Positions 17,821 to 26,498 of a stretch of DNA of 64,000 nt are shown here, in pieces. The notes beneath the pieces were generated by a model. That model worked only from the letters and a program-made list of their open reading frames with translations. It had not been told where the DNA came from and made no database searches. The stretch's first letter is position 1; each line of letters starts with the position of its first letter. A program made the position numbers and the translations under genes. This DNA is from Bacteroidales bacterium UBA4116 (GTDB lineage Bacteria > Bacteroidota > Bacteroidia > Bacteroidales > Tannerellaceae): contig DFXE01000020.1 in the NCBI GenBank assembly GCA_002381645.1, positions 1 through 64,000 on the forward strand. Reading direction: 5' to 3'.

Positions 17821-19086
17821 ATGTTTGGCCTGATAGATTGTAATAATTTTTATGCGTCTTGCGAAAAGGCATTCAATCCTTCCCTTCGTGACCGTCCTGT
17901 TGTTGTCCTTTCGAACAATGACGCATGTGTTGTTTCACGTAGTAAAGAAGCAAAATTACTGGGAATACAAATGGCTGCTCCCACTTATCAGGTAACCGAC
18001 ATTATCAAACAGCACCACATCGTCGAATTTTCTTCAAACTATACTTTATACGGCGATATGTCAGCGCGTGTAATGTCTATGTTAACCGCCTTTGTCCCCG
18101 ACATTGAGGTCTATTCTATTGATGAAGCTTTTCTGGATTTCAGGGGATTCGAACTCTTCAACCTCCAGGAGTATGGTAAAAAAATTGTCCGGGATATCAC
18201 CCAAGGTACAGGTATCCCTGTTTCTTTAGGTATCGCACCAACCAAAACGCTGGCAAAAGTAGCCAACCGTTTTGCTAAAAAATATGCCGGCTATAAGAGT
18301 TCATGCTTCATAGACAATGAAGAAAAACGTATAAAAGCTTTGAAGCTTACGCCTATAGGTGACGTATGGGGAGTAGGACGCCGTTTGGAAAAGAAACTCT
18401 TAAAAAGAGATGTTCATACGGCCTATGACTTTACGCAACTGCCCCAGGCCTGGGTAAGAAAACACCTGACCGTAACAGGCGAACGTACATGGAAAGAATT
18501 ATTGGGTATCCCGTGTATAGAAATGGAACTGATACCGCCTTCGCGTAAACAGGTATGCGTATCGCGTCAATTCGGCGAACTCATAGAAAACCTGGAAGAT
18601 CTCCGCACAGCTGTTACATCGTATGCATCTATATGCGCCCAAAAACTACGGGCTGAAAAATTATACGCGGTTTCTTTAATGACTTTTATCCATACCAGCC
18701 GGTATCAACAGACAGCCCCTAATTATTTCAATAATCTGATTACTCCTTTACCTGTACCCACAAATGATACTTCCGAAATTGTCCATTATGCGCTGCTTTC
18801 ACTGAACAAAATATACCGGAAGGGATACAAATTAAAAAAAGGGGGCGTTATTGTCACAGAAACCACACCCGCAGACGCCCTTCAAACCAATCTCTTCTAT
18901 CACAGGGACTGGGAAAAAAAGAATCGGCTGATGAATGTTATGGACCGTTGGAATAAAGGATTCACGCATAATCAATTAACGTTAGCCACACAGGTTGGTT
19001 CACAGAAATGGAAACTGAAATGCGATAAACTGTCAAACCATTATACTACTGACCTTTCACAAGTCATTACCATAAATTGTAAATAA
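17821..19086 (+). CDS. umuC: DNA polymerase V catalytic subunit UmuC (Y family)
   Basis: Error-prone Y-family DNA polymerase working with processed UmuD in damage bypass. The 421 residues show the palm motifs MFGLIDCNNFYASCEKAF (first catalytic Asp) and VYSIDEAFLDF (Asp-Glu pair), the thumb/helix-hairpin region GIAPTKTLAKVANRFAKKYAG, and a little-finger domain. The C-terminal UmuC extension (WEKKNRLMNVMDRWNKGF) matches the DUF4113 type. It starts 1 bp after umuD. SOS control is expected for the family, but I could not identify a LexA box. Confidence 0.95.
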   Translation: MFGLIDCNNFYASCEKAFNPSLRDRPVVVLSNNDACVVSRSKEAKLLGIQMAAPTYQVTDIIKQHHIVEFSSNYTLYGDMSARVMSMLTAFVPDIEVYSIDEAFLDFRGFELFNLQEYGKKIVRDITQGTGIPVSLGIAPTKTLAKVANRFAKKYAGYKSSCFIDNEEKRIKALKLTPIGDVWGVGRRLEKKLLKRDVHTAYDFTQLPQAWVRKHLTVTGERTWKELLGIPCIEMELIPPSRKQVCVSRQFGELIENLEDLRTAVTSYASICAQKLRAEKLYAVSLMTFIHTSRYQQTAPNYFNNLITPLPVPTNDTSEIVHYALLSLNKIYRKGYKLKKGGVIVTETTPADALQTNLFYHRDWEKKNRLMNVMDRWNKGFTHNQLTLATQVGSQKWKLKCDKLSNHYTTDLSQVITINCK

Positions 19087-19109
19087 TATGCGGCCAATGC
19101 ATGAAGAAA

Positions 19110-19511
19110 TTATTCCGGCTCATCCGTATCGAGGCAAAACGGATGTCCTTCGGGGTCAATCATTGTACGGGATGTTTTGAAATATTGCTGTTCCGCAGGT
19201 TTTGCTCCCAATCCGGTAGCGTACTGCACAGCTTGTTCAAGATGATCAACATAAAAATCCAGATGCAACATTTGTCCTTGTTTTCCCTGTTGCCACGGCC
19301 AGACGGGAGGTTCATATCCTTCCACTTCCTGAAACGCCATGACCATTCCGTCGGGCGCTGTTATCGCAGCCCATCCGTTTGCACGCGGATGTGTCCATTC
19401 CCAATCTAATAATTTACTATAGAAATCAGCCAAAATTCCGGCATCGTTACAGTCGACAACAATATTAAATTTATTGATTTTCAATTTCGAATCCTTTTTC
19501 ACATCATTCAT
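19110..19511 (-). CDS. VOC (glyoxalase/bleomycin-resistance fold) family protein
   Basis: Small cytosolic protein of the vicinal-oxygen-chelate superfamily. The two beta-alpha-beta-beta-beta modules are visible: INKFNIVVDCNDAGILADFYSKLLDWEW opens the first, and MLHLDFYVDHLEQAVQYATGLGAKP opens the second, followed by RTMIDPEGHPFCLDTDE. This is the glyoxalase-like subgroup often annotated after PF18029. The first metal position is not an obvious His, so enzymatic activity is uncertain. It is convergent with umuC (23 bp apart) and has no operon partner. Confidence 0.85.
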   Translation of the reverse strand: MNDVKKDSKLKINKFNIVVDCNDAGILADFYSKLLDWEWTHPRANGWAAITAPDGMVMAFQEVEGYEPPVWPWQQGKQGQMLHLDFYVDHLEQAVQYATGLGAKPAEQQYFKTSRTMIDPEGHPFCLDTDEPE

Positions 19512-19593
19512 TTTATATAGTAGTATATTACAAATATATTATTTTTATAATTCAGCATTCCCATCTGCATAATCAAGTTATATTAATAACAAC

Positions 19594-19627
19594 AAAAAAG
19601 GAGTTGCCCAATATGGCAACTCCTTTT
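19594..19627 (-). terminator. Terminator of the yegP-glsB-ytxH-like cluster
   Basis: The stem AAAAGGAGTTGCC (19596-19608) pairs with GGCAACTCCTTTT (19615-19627). Read on the minus strand it ends in a T6 run, directly downstream of the 19646-19867 gene. Confidence 0.88.
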
Positions 19628-19645
19628 ATTTTATTTTTCCTGTTC

Positions 19646-19867
19646 TTACATTGACTGTGCTTTGTTGATCTCATATTCAGCACTATCTTTCAGATATTCA
19701 GCCTGATTTTTTGTTTTATCAACAGCATTTTTAAACAACCTTTTGGTTCTTCTTCCCAAATCATTTACTTCATCACAAAGGTCATCCATTGTACCTCTTT
19801 CTTTGGCCATGCCTACTACATATCCGATAGCGGCACCGACAAATAAACCTAAAATCAAATCTTTCAT
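19646..19867 (-). CDS. YtxH-like small membrane protein
   Basis: A 73-residue protein with one N-terminal glycine-rich transmembrane segment (LILGLFVGAAIGYVVGMAKER) followed by a charged amphipathic helix (RTKRLFKNAVDKTKNQAEYL). This is the YtxH general-stress layout, although YtxH members are usually somewhat longer. It is last in a minus-strand cluster, 4 bp after the GlsB-like gene, and is followed by a strong terminator. Function in the family is unknown beyond association with stress and envelope. Confidence 0.75.
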   Translation of the reverse strand: MKDLILGLFVGAAIGYVVGMAKERGTMDDLCDEVNDLGRRTKRLFKNAVDKTKNQAEYLKDSAEYEINKAQSM

Positions 19868-19871
19868 ATGT

Positions 19872-20111
19872 CTATCTTTTAAATAATGATAATATCCATA
19901 ACAGAACTACGGCACCTACAGTGGACATGAGTATGTTCCACAGGATGCCGCCTGAACTTGCTCCAAAAAGACTGAAAATCCATCCGCCCAATAAACCACC
20001 GATCAACCCCACTATGAGGTTAATGATCATACCAAAGCCTCTGCCTCTCATTATATAGCCGGCTATTGCCCCAGCTATAATACCAATAATAATCGACCAA
20101 AGTAATCCCAT
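19872..20111 (-). CDS. GlsB/YeaQ/YmgE-family stress-response membrane protein
   Basis: A 79-residue membrane protein with three glycine-rich hydrophobic segments: LLWSIIIGIIAGAIAGYIM, MIINLIVGLIGGLLGGWIF and ILMSTVGAVVLLWILSLF. The pattern IAGYIMRGRGFGMIINLIVGLIGG is diagnostic of the transglycosylase-associated GlsB/YeaQ family. Members are induced by general stress; no enzymatic role is proven. It lies between the yegP-like and YtxH-like genes with very short spacing, as one stress operon. Confidence 0.92.
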   Translation of the reverse strand: MGLLWSIIIGIIAGAIAGYIMRGRGFGMIINLIVGLIGGLLGGWIFSLFGASSGGILWNILMSTVGAVVLLWILSLFKR

Positions 20112-20134
20112 AATAAACTAATTTAATTATATAA

Positions 20135-20476
20135 TTATTCTTTTTGTACGGTTAAATCAACAATTTCAGCCTCGAACGCATTTCTTTTGACAGATTCAAT
20201 ACCTTTATCCCTACCTGACTCACTGGCATACATTTCACTCGATCCGATAATCTGTCCGTTGCTGGCTTTCAAATTAAAGAAGGGTTTCCCGTTTTTGGCC
20301 ACTTTCTTTTCATAACGGTTATGAATCGGAGCATTCTTCTTTACAGATTCTATACCCTTTTTACAACTGTCTTTGGCGGTATAGCCTTCACTGGTAAGAA
20401 TAACTTCTCCATTTCCTGCTTTCAGATTAAACTGAAACTCTCCATTTTTTCTTTTTGTAATTTCAAACTTTGCCAT
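20135..20476 (-). CDS. YegP-family protein with two DUF1508 repeats
   Basis: A 113-residue soluble protein made of two tandem DUF1508 repeats. The first contains FQFNLKAGNGEVILTSEGY and the second FFNLKASNGQIIGSSEMY, each followed by a KGIESVKxNA helix. The fold is a small beta-alpha unit of unknown function, often in stress gene sets. It is the first gene of a three-gene minus-strand cluster, and the promoter element at 20529-20536 lies about 50 bp upstream of its start. Confidence 0.92.
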   Translation of the reverse strand: MAKFEITKRKNGEFQFNLKAGNGEVILTSEGYTAKDSCKKGIESVKKNAPIHNRYEKKVAKNGKPFFNLKASNGQIIGSSEMYASESGRDKGIESVKRNAFEAEIVDLTVQKE

Positions 20477-20528
20477 AATTTTAAGTCTTTAATAAAACAA
20501 TTAAACGGTTAAAATAGTTTTTACGATG

Positions 20529-20536
20529 CAAAAATA
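20529..20536 (-). promoter_or_regulatory. -7 promoter element for the yegP-glsB-ytxH-like operon
   Basis: CAAAAATA on the plus strand reads TATTTTTG on the minus strand, matching TAnnTTTG, about 50 bp before the yegP start. Confidence 0.55.
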
Positions 20537-20684
20537 ATCTTTCATACATAATATAAAAGGATTATATAAATTATTGTTTCATTTTAATTAAGTTTGTACC
20601 CTTACACTTATACCCGGAAAAGCAGATTTATCCAAAACAACCGATTGACAAAATTTGTTACTATACTATTATAAACATTATATT

Positions 20685-21743
20685 ATGGACGCATCAAAGG
20701 TTATTAGTTTATTAGGTCATGAAAGTGAATACTATCTGAATCACAAATGCAAAACGATTGATAAATCGCTCATCCACATTCCTTCGCCTACCCATATTGA
20801 CGATATTTGGGTTAATTCCGACAGGAATATACAGACATTAAGAAATTTACAGGCTCTTTTAGGACACGGCCGTTTAGCCAATACAGGATATTTATCCATA
20901 CTACCTGTAGATCAGGGTATCGAACACTCGGCAGGTGCTTCTTTTGCTCCGAATCCCCAGTATTTCGATCCGGAAAATATTATAAAACTTGCTATTGAAG
21001 GAGGTTGTAATGCTGTGGCTTCTACATTCGGCGTGTTAGGGATAATGGCACGTAAATACGCTCATAAAATTCCTTTCTTAGTTAAAATCAATCATAATGA
21101 ATTGCTTAGTTACCCTAATTCTTACGACCAGGTAATGTTTGGCACCGTAAAAGAAGCGTGGAATATGGGAGCAGTGGCAGTAGGGGCAACTATTTATTTT
21201 GGCTCTCCCGAAAGCAGAAGACAATTGGTAGAAGTGGCCGAAGCTTTTGAATATGCACACGAATTAGGTATGGCAACCGTTTTATGGTGTTATTTGAGAA
21301 ATAACAACTTCAAAAAAGACAATATGGATTATCACGCTTCTGCCGACCTTACCGGACAAGCCAACCATCTTGGAGTAACTATTCAGGCAGACATCGTAAA
21401 GCAAAAACTTCCGGTCAACAATGGAGGTTTTACAGCCATCAATTTTGGAAAATACAGTAAGAAGATGTATACGGAACTTACAACTGAGCATCCGATTGAT
21501 TTATGCCGTTATCAGGTAGCAAATGGTTATATGGGACGTATCGGGTTAATCAATTCGGGTGGCGAATCACATGGAGCTTCCGATATGAAAGATGCGATCA
21601 TCACGGCTATAGTAAACAAACGTGCCGGAGGCATGGGCCTGATAAGTGGAAGGAAAGCATTCCAGAAATCCATGAAAGAAGGAGTGGAATTACTACAGGC
21701 CATACAGGATGTATATCTGGATCCGGATATTACGATCGCATAA
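20685..21743 (+). CDS. fbaB: Class I fructose-bisphosphate aldolase, FbaB/DhnA type
   Basis: Glycolytic/gluconeogenic aldolase splitting fructose 1,6-bisphosphate into dihydroxyacetone phosphate and glyceraldehyde 3-phosphate through a Schiff base. The sequence follows Escherichia coli FbaB throughout: RLANTGYLSILPVDQGIEHS, FDPENIIKLAIEGGCNAVAS, PFLVKINHNE, MGAVAVGATIYFGSPESRRQ, DLTGQANHLGVTIQADIVKQK (the segment expected to hold the Schiff-base Lys), INSGGES and NKRAGGMGLISGRKAFQKSM. The start at 20685 (MDASKVISLLGHESEYYL) aligns with FbaB; an upstream in-frame ATG at 20655 would add ten unconserved residues. It is monocistronic, ending at a convergent terminator. Confidence 0.95.
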   Translation: MDASKVISLLGHESEYYLNHKCKTIDKSLIHIPSPTHIDDIWVNSDRNIQTLRNLQALLGHGRLANTGYLSILPVDQGIEHSAGASFAPNPQYFDPENIIKLAIEGGCNAVASTFGVLGIMARKYAHKIPFLVKINHNELLSYPNSYDQVMFGTVKEAWNMGAVAVGATIYFGSPESRRQLVEVAEAFEYAHELGMATVLWCYLRNNNFKKDNMDYHASADLTGQANHLGVTIQADIVKQKLPVNNGGFTAINFGKYSKKMYTELTTEHPIDLCRYQVANGYMGRIGLINSGGESHGASDMKDAIITAIVNKRAGGMGLISGRKAFQKSMKEGVELLQAIQDVYLDPDITIA

Positions 21744-21764
21744 TTTATTAAAAATAAAAAACTA

Positions 21765-21803
21765 AACGCAGAACAGCTGATCTTCGGATTACTGTTCTGC
21801 GTT
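21765..21803. terminator. Bidirectional terminator between fbaB and dpp5
   Basis: A 12-bp stem, AACGCAGAACAG (21765-21776) with CTGTTCTGCGTT (21792-21803). The A-rich upstream side gives a U-tract for minus-strand transcripts of the S9 peptidase gene. Confidence 0.8.
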
Positions 21804-21828
21804 GTGATTTAATAAAATAACAGGTTGT

Positions 21829-23922
21829 TTATTTAAGCCATTTATCCAGCCAGTTAAAAAATACTCTTTGGAAGAGAACTCCGTTTTGTGGTTGTGCGAT
21901 CCAGTGGTTTTCGTCAGGGAAAATAAGCATTTCTGCCGGTACGCCGCGAAGCTTTGCAGCATTAAACGCACTCATACCCTGTGAAGCAAGAATGCGGTAA
22001 TCCAGTTCGCCATGTGTTACTAAGATCGGAGTATCCCACTTATCAACGAAAAGATGCGGAGAGTTGGCAAATGTACGCTGGGCCACGGCATTACTCTTAT
22101 CCCAGTAAGGTCCTCCCATATCCCAGTTTGCAAACCACATTTCCTCGGTTTCCAGATATTGTTGTTCAAGATTGAAAATACCGGCATGTGCAATAAAGGC
22201 TTTAAATCGCTTCTGATGATGACCGGCAAGCCAATAAACGGAGAAACCTCCATAACTTGCTCCAACAGCTCCCAAACGATTTTCATCAATATACGGTTCT
22301 TTTTTCATCTCATCAATCGCAGAAAAATAGTCTTTCATATTCTGACCACCGTAATCGCCGCTTATCTGCTCAAGCCACTCCTGCCCAAAGCCTGGTAATC
22401 CTCTACGATTGGGTGCAACGATTATGTAATCGTTTGCGGCCATGATCTGAAAATTCCAACGGTAACTCCAGTTCTGACTGATCATACTCTGCGGACCTCC
22501 TACACAATAAAGTAACGCGGGATATTTTTTATTCGGATCGAAGTTCGGAGGATAAATAATCCAGGTCAACATATCTTTACCATCAGTAGTTTTTATCCAG
22601 CGCGGTACACTTTTCCCAGTTGTCAACTGATCGAATATGGCTTTATTTTCAAAACTGATCTCTGTCGCTTGTCCGTTTTCAATCCGAAATACCTCGGAAG
22701 GTTTTTCCATCGACTGCCGTAAAGCAATCATCCTTCCAGCATTCGTATCATATCCTACATAATCATACTGACCATCCGTAATTTGCTTGACTTGCTTATC
22801 AAGCGTTATTTGCCAGATATGGTTCAAACCTTCTTTTGAACAAATAAAATAAATCGATCTGCTGTCAGGAAGCCACTGCAGGTTATCGCCATTATAGTCG
22901 AAATTTTCCGTCAGATATATTCGTTTACCACTTTGCAGTTCAACAACGAATATACGGTGTTTATCAGACTCGTACCCATCGCGCTCCTGACTTACCCAGG
23001 CTATATATTTTCCATCAGGTGAAAAAACCGGTTGGGTATCATATCCCATCATTCCTTCCGTCAGGTTTTTAGTTTCCTTCGTTTCTACATTATATAAATA
23101 GATATCCGAATTCGTCGATAAGGTGTATTCAATTCCGGTTTTTTTACGACTTGCATAAGCTACCCATTTACTATCCGGGCTCCAGGCTAAATCTTCTGTC
23201 CCGTTAAAAGGCTTCATCGGAGCTTCGAAAGGTTCGCCGGCCATAATATCCACAGCATCTCCCATACGCTTTCCATCAAAAGAGGCAATAAAAGGATGCG
23301 GTATAGTTTCTACCCATTCATCCCAATGTTTATACATAAGATCATCTACGATACGTCCGGTAGCTTTAGGCAGATCGGGATAAATATCCGATGTCCGCTT
23401 ACCATACTTGATATTGCTGTAAAAGAGAACTTTCGTTTCATCCGGCGAGAGAACGAATCCATTGATACCACCTTCGTAATTACTTACCTGACGACGGTTT
23501 GTACCGTCAGCATTCATGACCCAGATTTGCGAACTGCCGCTTTCACTGGTAAGAAAAGCGATTTCGTTTCCATTTTTAAGCCAAACGGCATTTTGTTCGC
23601 TTTGGGGCGTCCTTGTGATTTGCTTTTTATTCGTTCCGTCGGTATTTACAACAAATAATTCCCTGTTTCCCTTATTGTGTTCAATACTGATAAAGGTTAC
23701 GCCGTAGAGCACCCTGGTGCCGTCAGGCGATAGTTTAGCGTCGCTTACTCTTGCTAAGCTGTAAAGCACCTCGGGCGTCATTACCCCGTTTGGTACTTTA
23801 ATTTCCGAACGTCCGATAACCGGAGTGGTCTGATCCGGTTTTCCCGTTTTCGCTGTGGCATGCGTACAGGCTCCTAATAATACGGACGAAGAAATAATCA
23901 TAGAAAAAATAGATTTATTCAT
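21829..23922 (-). CDS. dpp5: S9-family dipeptidyl-peptidase, DPP5 type
   Basis: Exported serine peptidase releasing dipeptides from oligopeptides. The N-terminal signal has a lipobox-like LLGAC. Residues about 50-420 form a WD40/TolB-type beta-propeller (DAKLSPDGTRVLYG, SSQIWVMNADGTNRRQ, QPVFSPDGKYIAWVS). The C-terminal alpha/beta-hydrolase domain has Ser556 in GASYGGFS, Asp641 in HGELDYR and His673 in DENHWI. The 85- and 32-residue spacings equal those I recall for Porphyromonas DPP5. It is a single gene, divergent from the SPOR lipoprotein and ending in a bidirectional terminator. Peptide use as carbon and nitrogen source is implied. Confidence 0.9.
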   Translation of the reverse strand: MNKSIFSMIISSSVLLGACTHATAKTGKPDQTTPVIGRSEIKVPNGVMTPEVLYSLARVSDAKLSPDGTRVLYGVTFISIEHNKGNRELFVVNTDGTNKKQITRTPQSEQNAVWLKNGNEIAFLTSESGSSQIWVMNADGTNRRQVSNYEGGINGFVLSPDETKVLFYSNIKYGKRTSDIYPDLPKATGRIVDDLMYKHWDEWVETIPHPFIASFDGKRMGDAVDIMAGEPFEAPMKPFNGTEDLAWSPDSKWVAYASRKKTGIEYTLSTNSDIYLYNVETKETKNLTEGMMGYDTQPVFSPDGKYIAWVSQERDGYESDKHRIFVVELQSGKRIYLTENFDYNGDNLQWLPDSRSIYFICSKEGLNHIWQITLDKQVKQITDGQYDYVGYDTNAGRMIALRQSMEKPSEVFRIENGQATEISFENKAIFDQLTTGKSVPRWIKTTDGKDMLTWIIYPPNFDPNKKYPALLYCVGGPQSMISQNWSYRWNFQIMAANDYIIVAPNRRGLPGFGQEWLEQISGDYGGQNMKDYFSAIDEMKKEPYIDENRLGAVGASYGGFSVYWLAGHHQKRFKAFIAHAGIFNLEQQYLETEEMWFANWDMGGPYWDKSNAVAQRTFANSPHLFVDKWDTPILVTHGELDYRILASQGMSAFNAAKLRGVPAEMLIFPDENHWIAQPQNGVLFQRVFFNWLDKWLK

Positions 23923-23973
23923 TTACTTTATAATATATTATATACTAAGTGCGAAATTAGTAAATAATATTTA

Positions 23974-23981
23974 TATCTTTG
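23974..23981 (+). promoter_or_regulatory. -7 promoter element for the SPOR lipoprotein gene
   Basis: TATCTTTG followed by C is an exact TAnnTTTG match, 28 bp upstream of the ATG at 24009. Confidence 0.68.
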
Positions 23982-24008
23982 CGCATATAATTTAAGAACT
24001 GGATAGTT

Positions 24009-24542
24009 ATGAATAAGATTTGGTTATTAGGAGCCGCTATGTGTATGATATTAGCTTTTGGCTCATGTAAACCTAAGCAGAGTGCGTACAAAGCGGCTTA
24101 CGAACAAGCAAAAGAGCGTGAGTCGGCGGCTCCTGTTGAGGTATTCGAGGATGAATTCGAAGACGAATTTGAGGACGATTTCGAAATCGCTCCCGTATCT
24201 AAACCGCGGACAGACATTGAAGAAGAAAGTGATTATGACGATTTTAACGTAACAACCCGTCAGGAACGGATCAATCCCTATCAGGGAGAAAGCACGGCCA
24301 ATTTAAGACGGTACAGTGTAGTTATAGGTAGTTTCCGTAACAATACGAACGCATATTCTTTAAGAGACCGTATGCAACGTGACGGATATACTGCTATGGT
24401 AGCTCAAAATGAAATGGGTATGTTGCGTGTTATTGTTTCCAGTTTCGATAGCAAGAGAGATGCCCTTTACAGCAGAGATGCTTTCCGGTCAAAATATTAT
24501 CCTAATTTCCAGGACGCCTGGATATTAGAACGTTATTATTAA
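24009..24542 (+). CDS. SPOR-domain lipoprotein
   Basis: Envelope lipoprotein expected to bind denuded septal peptidoglycan. The signal peptide ends in the lipobox AFGSC. Residues about 43-60 are a strikingly acidic tract with repeated Asp/Glu-Phe units (EVFEDEFEDEFEDDFE), encoded by imperfect tandem copies. A flexible linker follows, and residues about 100-177 form the SPOR domain (RRYSVVIGSFRNNTNAYSLRDRMQRDGY and LRVIVSSFDSKRDAL). It is flanked by its own promoter and terminator, so it is monocistronic. A role in cell division or envelope maintenance is inferred from the domain. Confidence 0.9.
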   Translation: MNKIWLLGAAMCMILAFGSCKPKQSAYKAAYEQAKERESAAPVEVFEDEFEDEFEDDFEIAPVSKPRTDIEEESDYDDFNVTTRQERINPYQGESTANLRRYSVVIGSFRNNTNAYSLRDRMQRDGYTAMVAQNEMGMLRVIVSSFDSKRDALYSRDAFRSKYYPNFQDAWILERYY

Positions 24543-24563
24543 AAACAGTTTTTATATAATATA

Positions 24564-24602
24564 AGAAAAGGGATTCCTTATGAGGTAATCCCTTTTCTCT
24601 TA
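24564..24602 (+). terminator. Terminator after the SPOR lipoprotein gene
   Basis: A 12-bp stem, AGAAAAGGGATT (24564-24575) with AATCCCTTTTCT (24587-24598), is followed by CTTA. The stem itself ends in a T-rich strand. Confidence 0.8.
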
Positions 24603-24620
24603 TACCTATATTCTAATCAC

Positions 24621-25091
24621 ATGAAAATTATTGACGAAAAACTTCTTGATAAAACGACCCAAAAGGCAAAACAATCACAACGCCTGCGGATGAATTTCAA
24701 TTTCCATGAAGACCTCAACGATCCGGTAAACCGTTTGATCAATGCCATGGAACCGGGAACCTATCTGCGTCCTCATCGACACATAAATCCGGATAAAGAT
24801 GAAGCTTTCTTAATATTGAGGGGAAAAGTGGCCGTTTTCATTTTTGATGAAAATGGAAATATTACCCAACAATTGATACTTGACCCTTTGCAAGGTGTTT
24901 ACGGAGCCGATATTAAGGCTGGTGTATGGCATGGATTACTCGTTTTAGAAACAGGCAGTGTATTGTATGAGGCCAAACCCGGCCCTTACGTCGCCGTATC
25001 TCCGGAGAATTTCGCACCGTGGAGCCCCGAACCGGATAATGCTGAAGAAGTAGAAGCCTTTCTTTCCCAATTAAGCCGGTCCGTTGAATAA
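24621..25091 (+). CDS. WbuC-family cupin-fold metalloprotein
   Basis: Small cytosolic cupin of 156 residues. The metal-binding cupin motif is LRPHRHINPDKDEAFLILRGKVAVFIF, with two His and a Glu, and the second motif contains AGVWHGLLVLETGSVLYEAKPGPY. The N-terminal KIIDEKLLDKTTQKAKQSQRLRMNFNFH matches the WbuC group, which often sits in polysaccharide loci, though no sugar gene is beside it here. The enzymatic role is unknown. It lies between a terminator and the promoter of the next gene, so it is probably transcribed alone. Confidence 0.88.
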   Translation: MKIIDEKLLDKTTQKAKQSQRLRMNFNFHEDLNDPVNRLINAMEPGTYLRPHRHINPDKDEAFLILRGKVAVFIFDENGNITQQLILDPLQGVYGADIKAGVWHGLLVLETGSVLYEAKPGPYVAVSPENFAPWSPEPDNAEEVEAFLSQLSRSVE

Positions 25092-25133
25092 TAAGACTAA
25101 CAGTTGAACAAATTGTACGTTTCAATATTTTTA

Positions 25134-25141
25134 TATCTTTG
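25134..25141 (+). promoter_or_regulatory. -7 promoter element for the dicarboxylate symporter gene
   Basis: TATCTTTG followed by T matches TAnnTTTG; a TTG at 25113-25115 lies 18 bp upstream, near the expected -33 position. The ATG is at 25159. Confidence 0.68.
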
Positions 25142-25158
25142 TAATAAATGCATTTGAT

Positions 25159-26427
25159 ATGAGAATATTCAGTAGAATTACATCTATACCTTTATATTTA
25201 CAGATACTTTTAGGAATGATAGCAGGGGTAATCATCGGATTGATTGCCCTTTGGTTTAACGGAGAACAGTTTATACAGAATTGGATACGGCCCTGGGGGC
25301 AGCTATTTATACGTCTATTGCAATTAATAGCAGTTCCTCTTGTTTTCATTACCTTGGTCAAAGGAGTCACCGGACTTAAAGACATCACCAGACTCTCACG
25401 GTTGGGAGGTAAAACAATTTTATTATATATAACTACTACTATTTTTGCCGTATTATTAGGTATGGTCATGGGATTGGTCGTTAAGCCGGGTAATCTGGTG
25501 GACAAATCGCAGATTACCCACCTGCAGGAAAACTATTATTCAGTAGTTGAACAAAAAAAACAGGAAGCTACCTCTACGCAACAAGAAGGCTCTTTAGCCT
25601 TCCTTAACGACGTAATACCAAACAATTTTATAAGTGCAGCCTCCGATAATTCCAAAATGCTACAGATCATTTTCTTTGCAATTTTTTTTGGAATTGCGGC
25701 CCTTACCATTGCCCCTGATAAAATCAAACCGGTTATTTCTTTATTTGACGGACTAAATGATATCATCCTACGAATGGTTGATTATATTATCCGTTTTGCT
25801 CCATGGGGAGTTACTGCATTAATGGCGGGACTAATGACCGACTTCAAAGGCGATGCAAGCATATTCAGTGCACTTGCGGTATATGCACTGACAGTTGTTA
25901 TTTCCTTATTTATTCTCATGTTGGTATTTTATCCTTCTCTTATCCGGTTGTTTACGAAAACAAAAGTAAAAAAGTTTATCCATGCTATGTATCCTGTTCA
26001 ATTGCTGGCATTCACTACAAGTAGCAGCGCTGCTACTTTACCGGTTACCATGGAAACCGTAGAAAAAGAACTGGATATTTCACCCGAAACCGCTTCGTTC
26101 GTATTACCTTTAGGAACAACGATCAATATGGACGGAACCAGTTGTTATCAATCAATTGCAGTATTATTTATCGCACAGGTACTTGGGATCGATCTCGGAT
26201 TACAGGAATTGCTGGTTATCATTTTTATGACCGTACTATCGTCAATCGGTACCCCTGCCATTCCGGGGGGAAGTTACGTTATACTGACAATGGTGCTTAC
26301 TTCAGTTGGCATTCCAGCGGAAGGCCTGGCTCTGATATTAGGCATCGACCGCCCATTAGATATGTTACGTACTGCTGTAAATGTAACAGGGGATGCTGCT
26401 GTTGCAACGATCATTGATAAAAAATAA
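25159..26427 (+). CDS. Dicarboxylate/amino-acid:cation symporter (DAACS family, GltP/DctA-like)
   Basis: Inner-membrane secondary transporter coupling glutamate/aspartate or C4-dicarboxylate uptake to Na+ or H+. The 422 residues show the family core: LLQLIAVPLVFITLVKGV in TM3, the serine-rich re-entrant loop TTSSSAATLPVTMETVEKEL, the TM7 cation motif LGTTINMDGTSCYQSIA, and the second hairpin SSIGTPAIPGGSYVILTMVL with the following GIDRPLDMLRTAVNVTGDA. The NMDGT motif is intact. Which substrate is carried is unclear. It is followed 71 bp later by an NlpE-like lipoprotein gene. Confidence 0.92.
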   Translation: MRIFSRITSIPLYLQILLGMIAGVIIGLIALWFNGEQFIQNWIRPWGQLFIRLLQLIAVPLVFITLVKGVTGLKDITRLSRLGGKTILLYITTTIFAVLLGMVMGLVVKPGNLVDKSQITHLQENYYSVVEQKKQEATSTQQEGSLAFLNDVIPNNFISAASDNSKMLQIIFFAIFFGIAALTIAPDKIKPVISLFDGLNDIILRMVDYIIRFAPWGVTALMAGLMTDFKGDASIFSALAVYALTVVISLFILMLVFYPSLIRLFTKTKVKKFIHAMYPVQLLAFTTSSSAATLPVTMETVEKELDISPETASFVLPLGTTINMDGTSCYQSIAVLFIAQVLGIDLGLQELLVIIFMTVLSSIGTPAIPGGSYVILTMVLTSVGIPAEGLALILGIDRPLDMLRTAVNVTGDAAVATIIDKK

Positions 26428-26498
26428 ACATTTAATTTTTCTTTTTGTTATTATACGTATTAGGTAAATGTGTTATTTTAATATTAAACAAAAAGAGT

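Noticed and set aside
20645..20672. TTGACA-N16-TATTAT upstream of fbaB as a sigma70-like promoter
   Set aside because: Bacteroidota use TTG/TAnnTTTG promoters, so an enterobacterial-type match in AT-rich DNA is probably chance.
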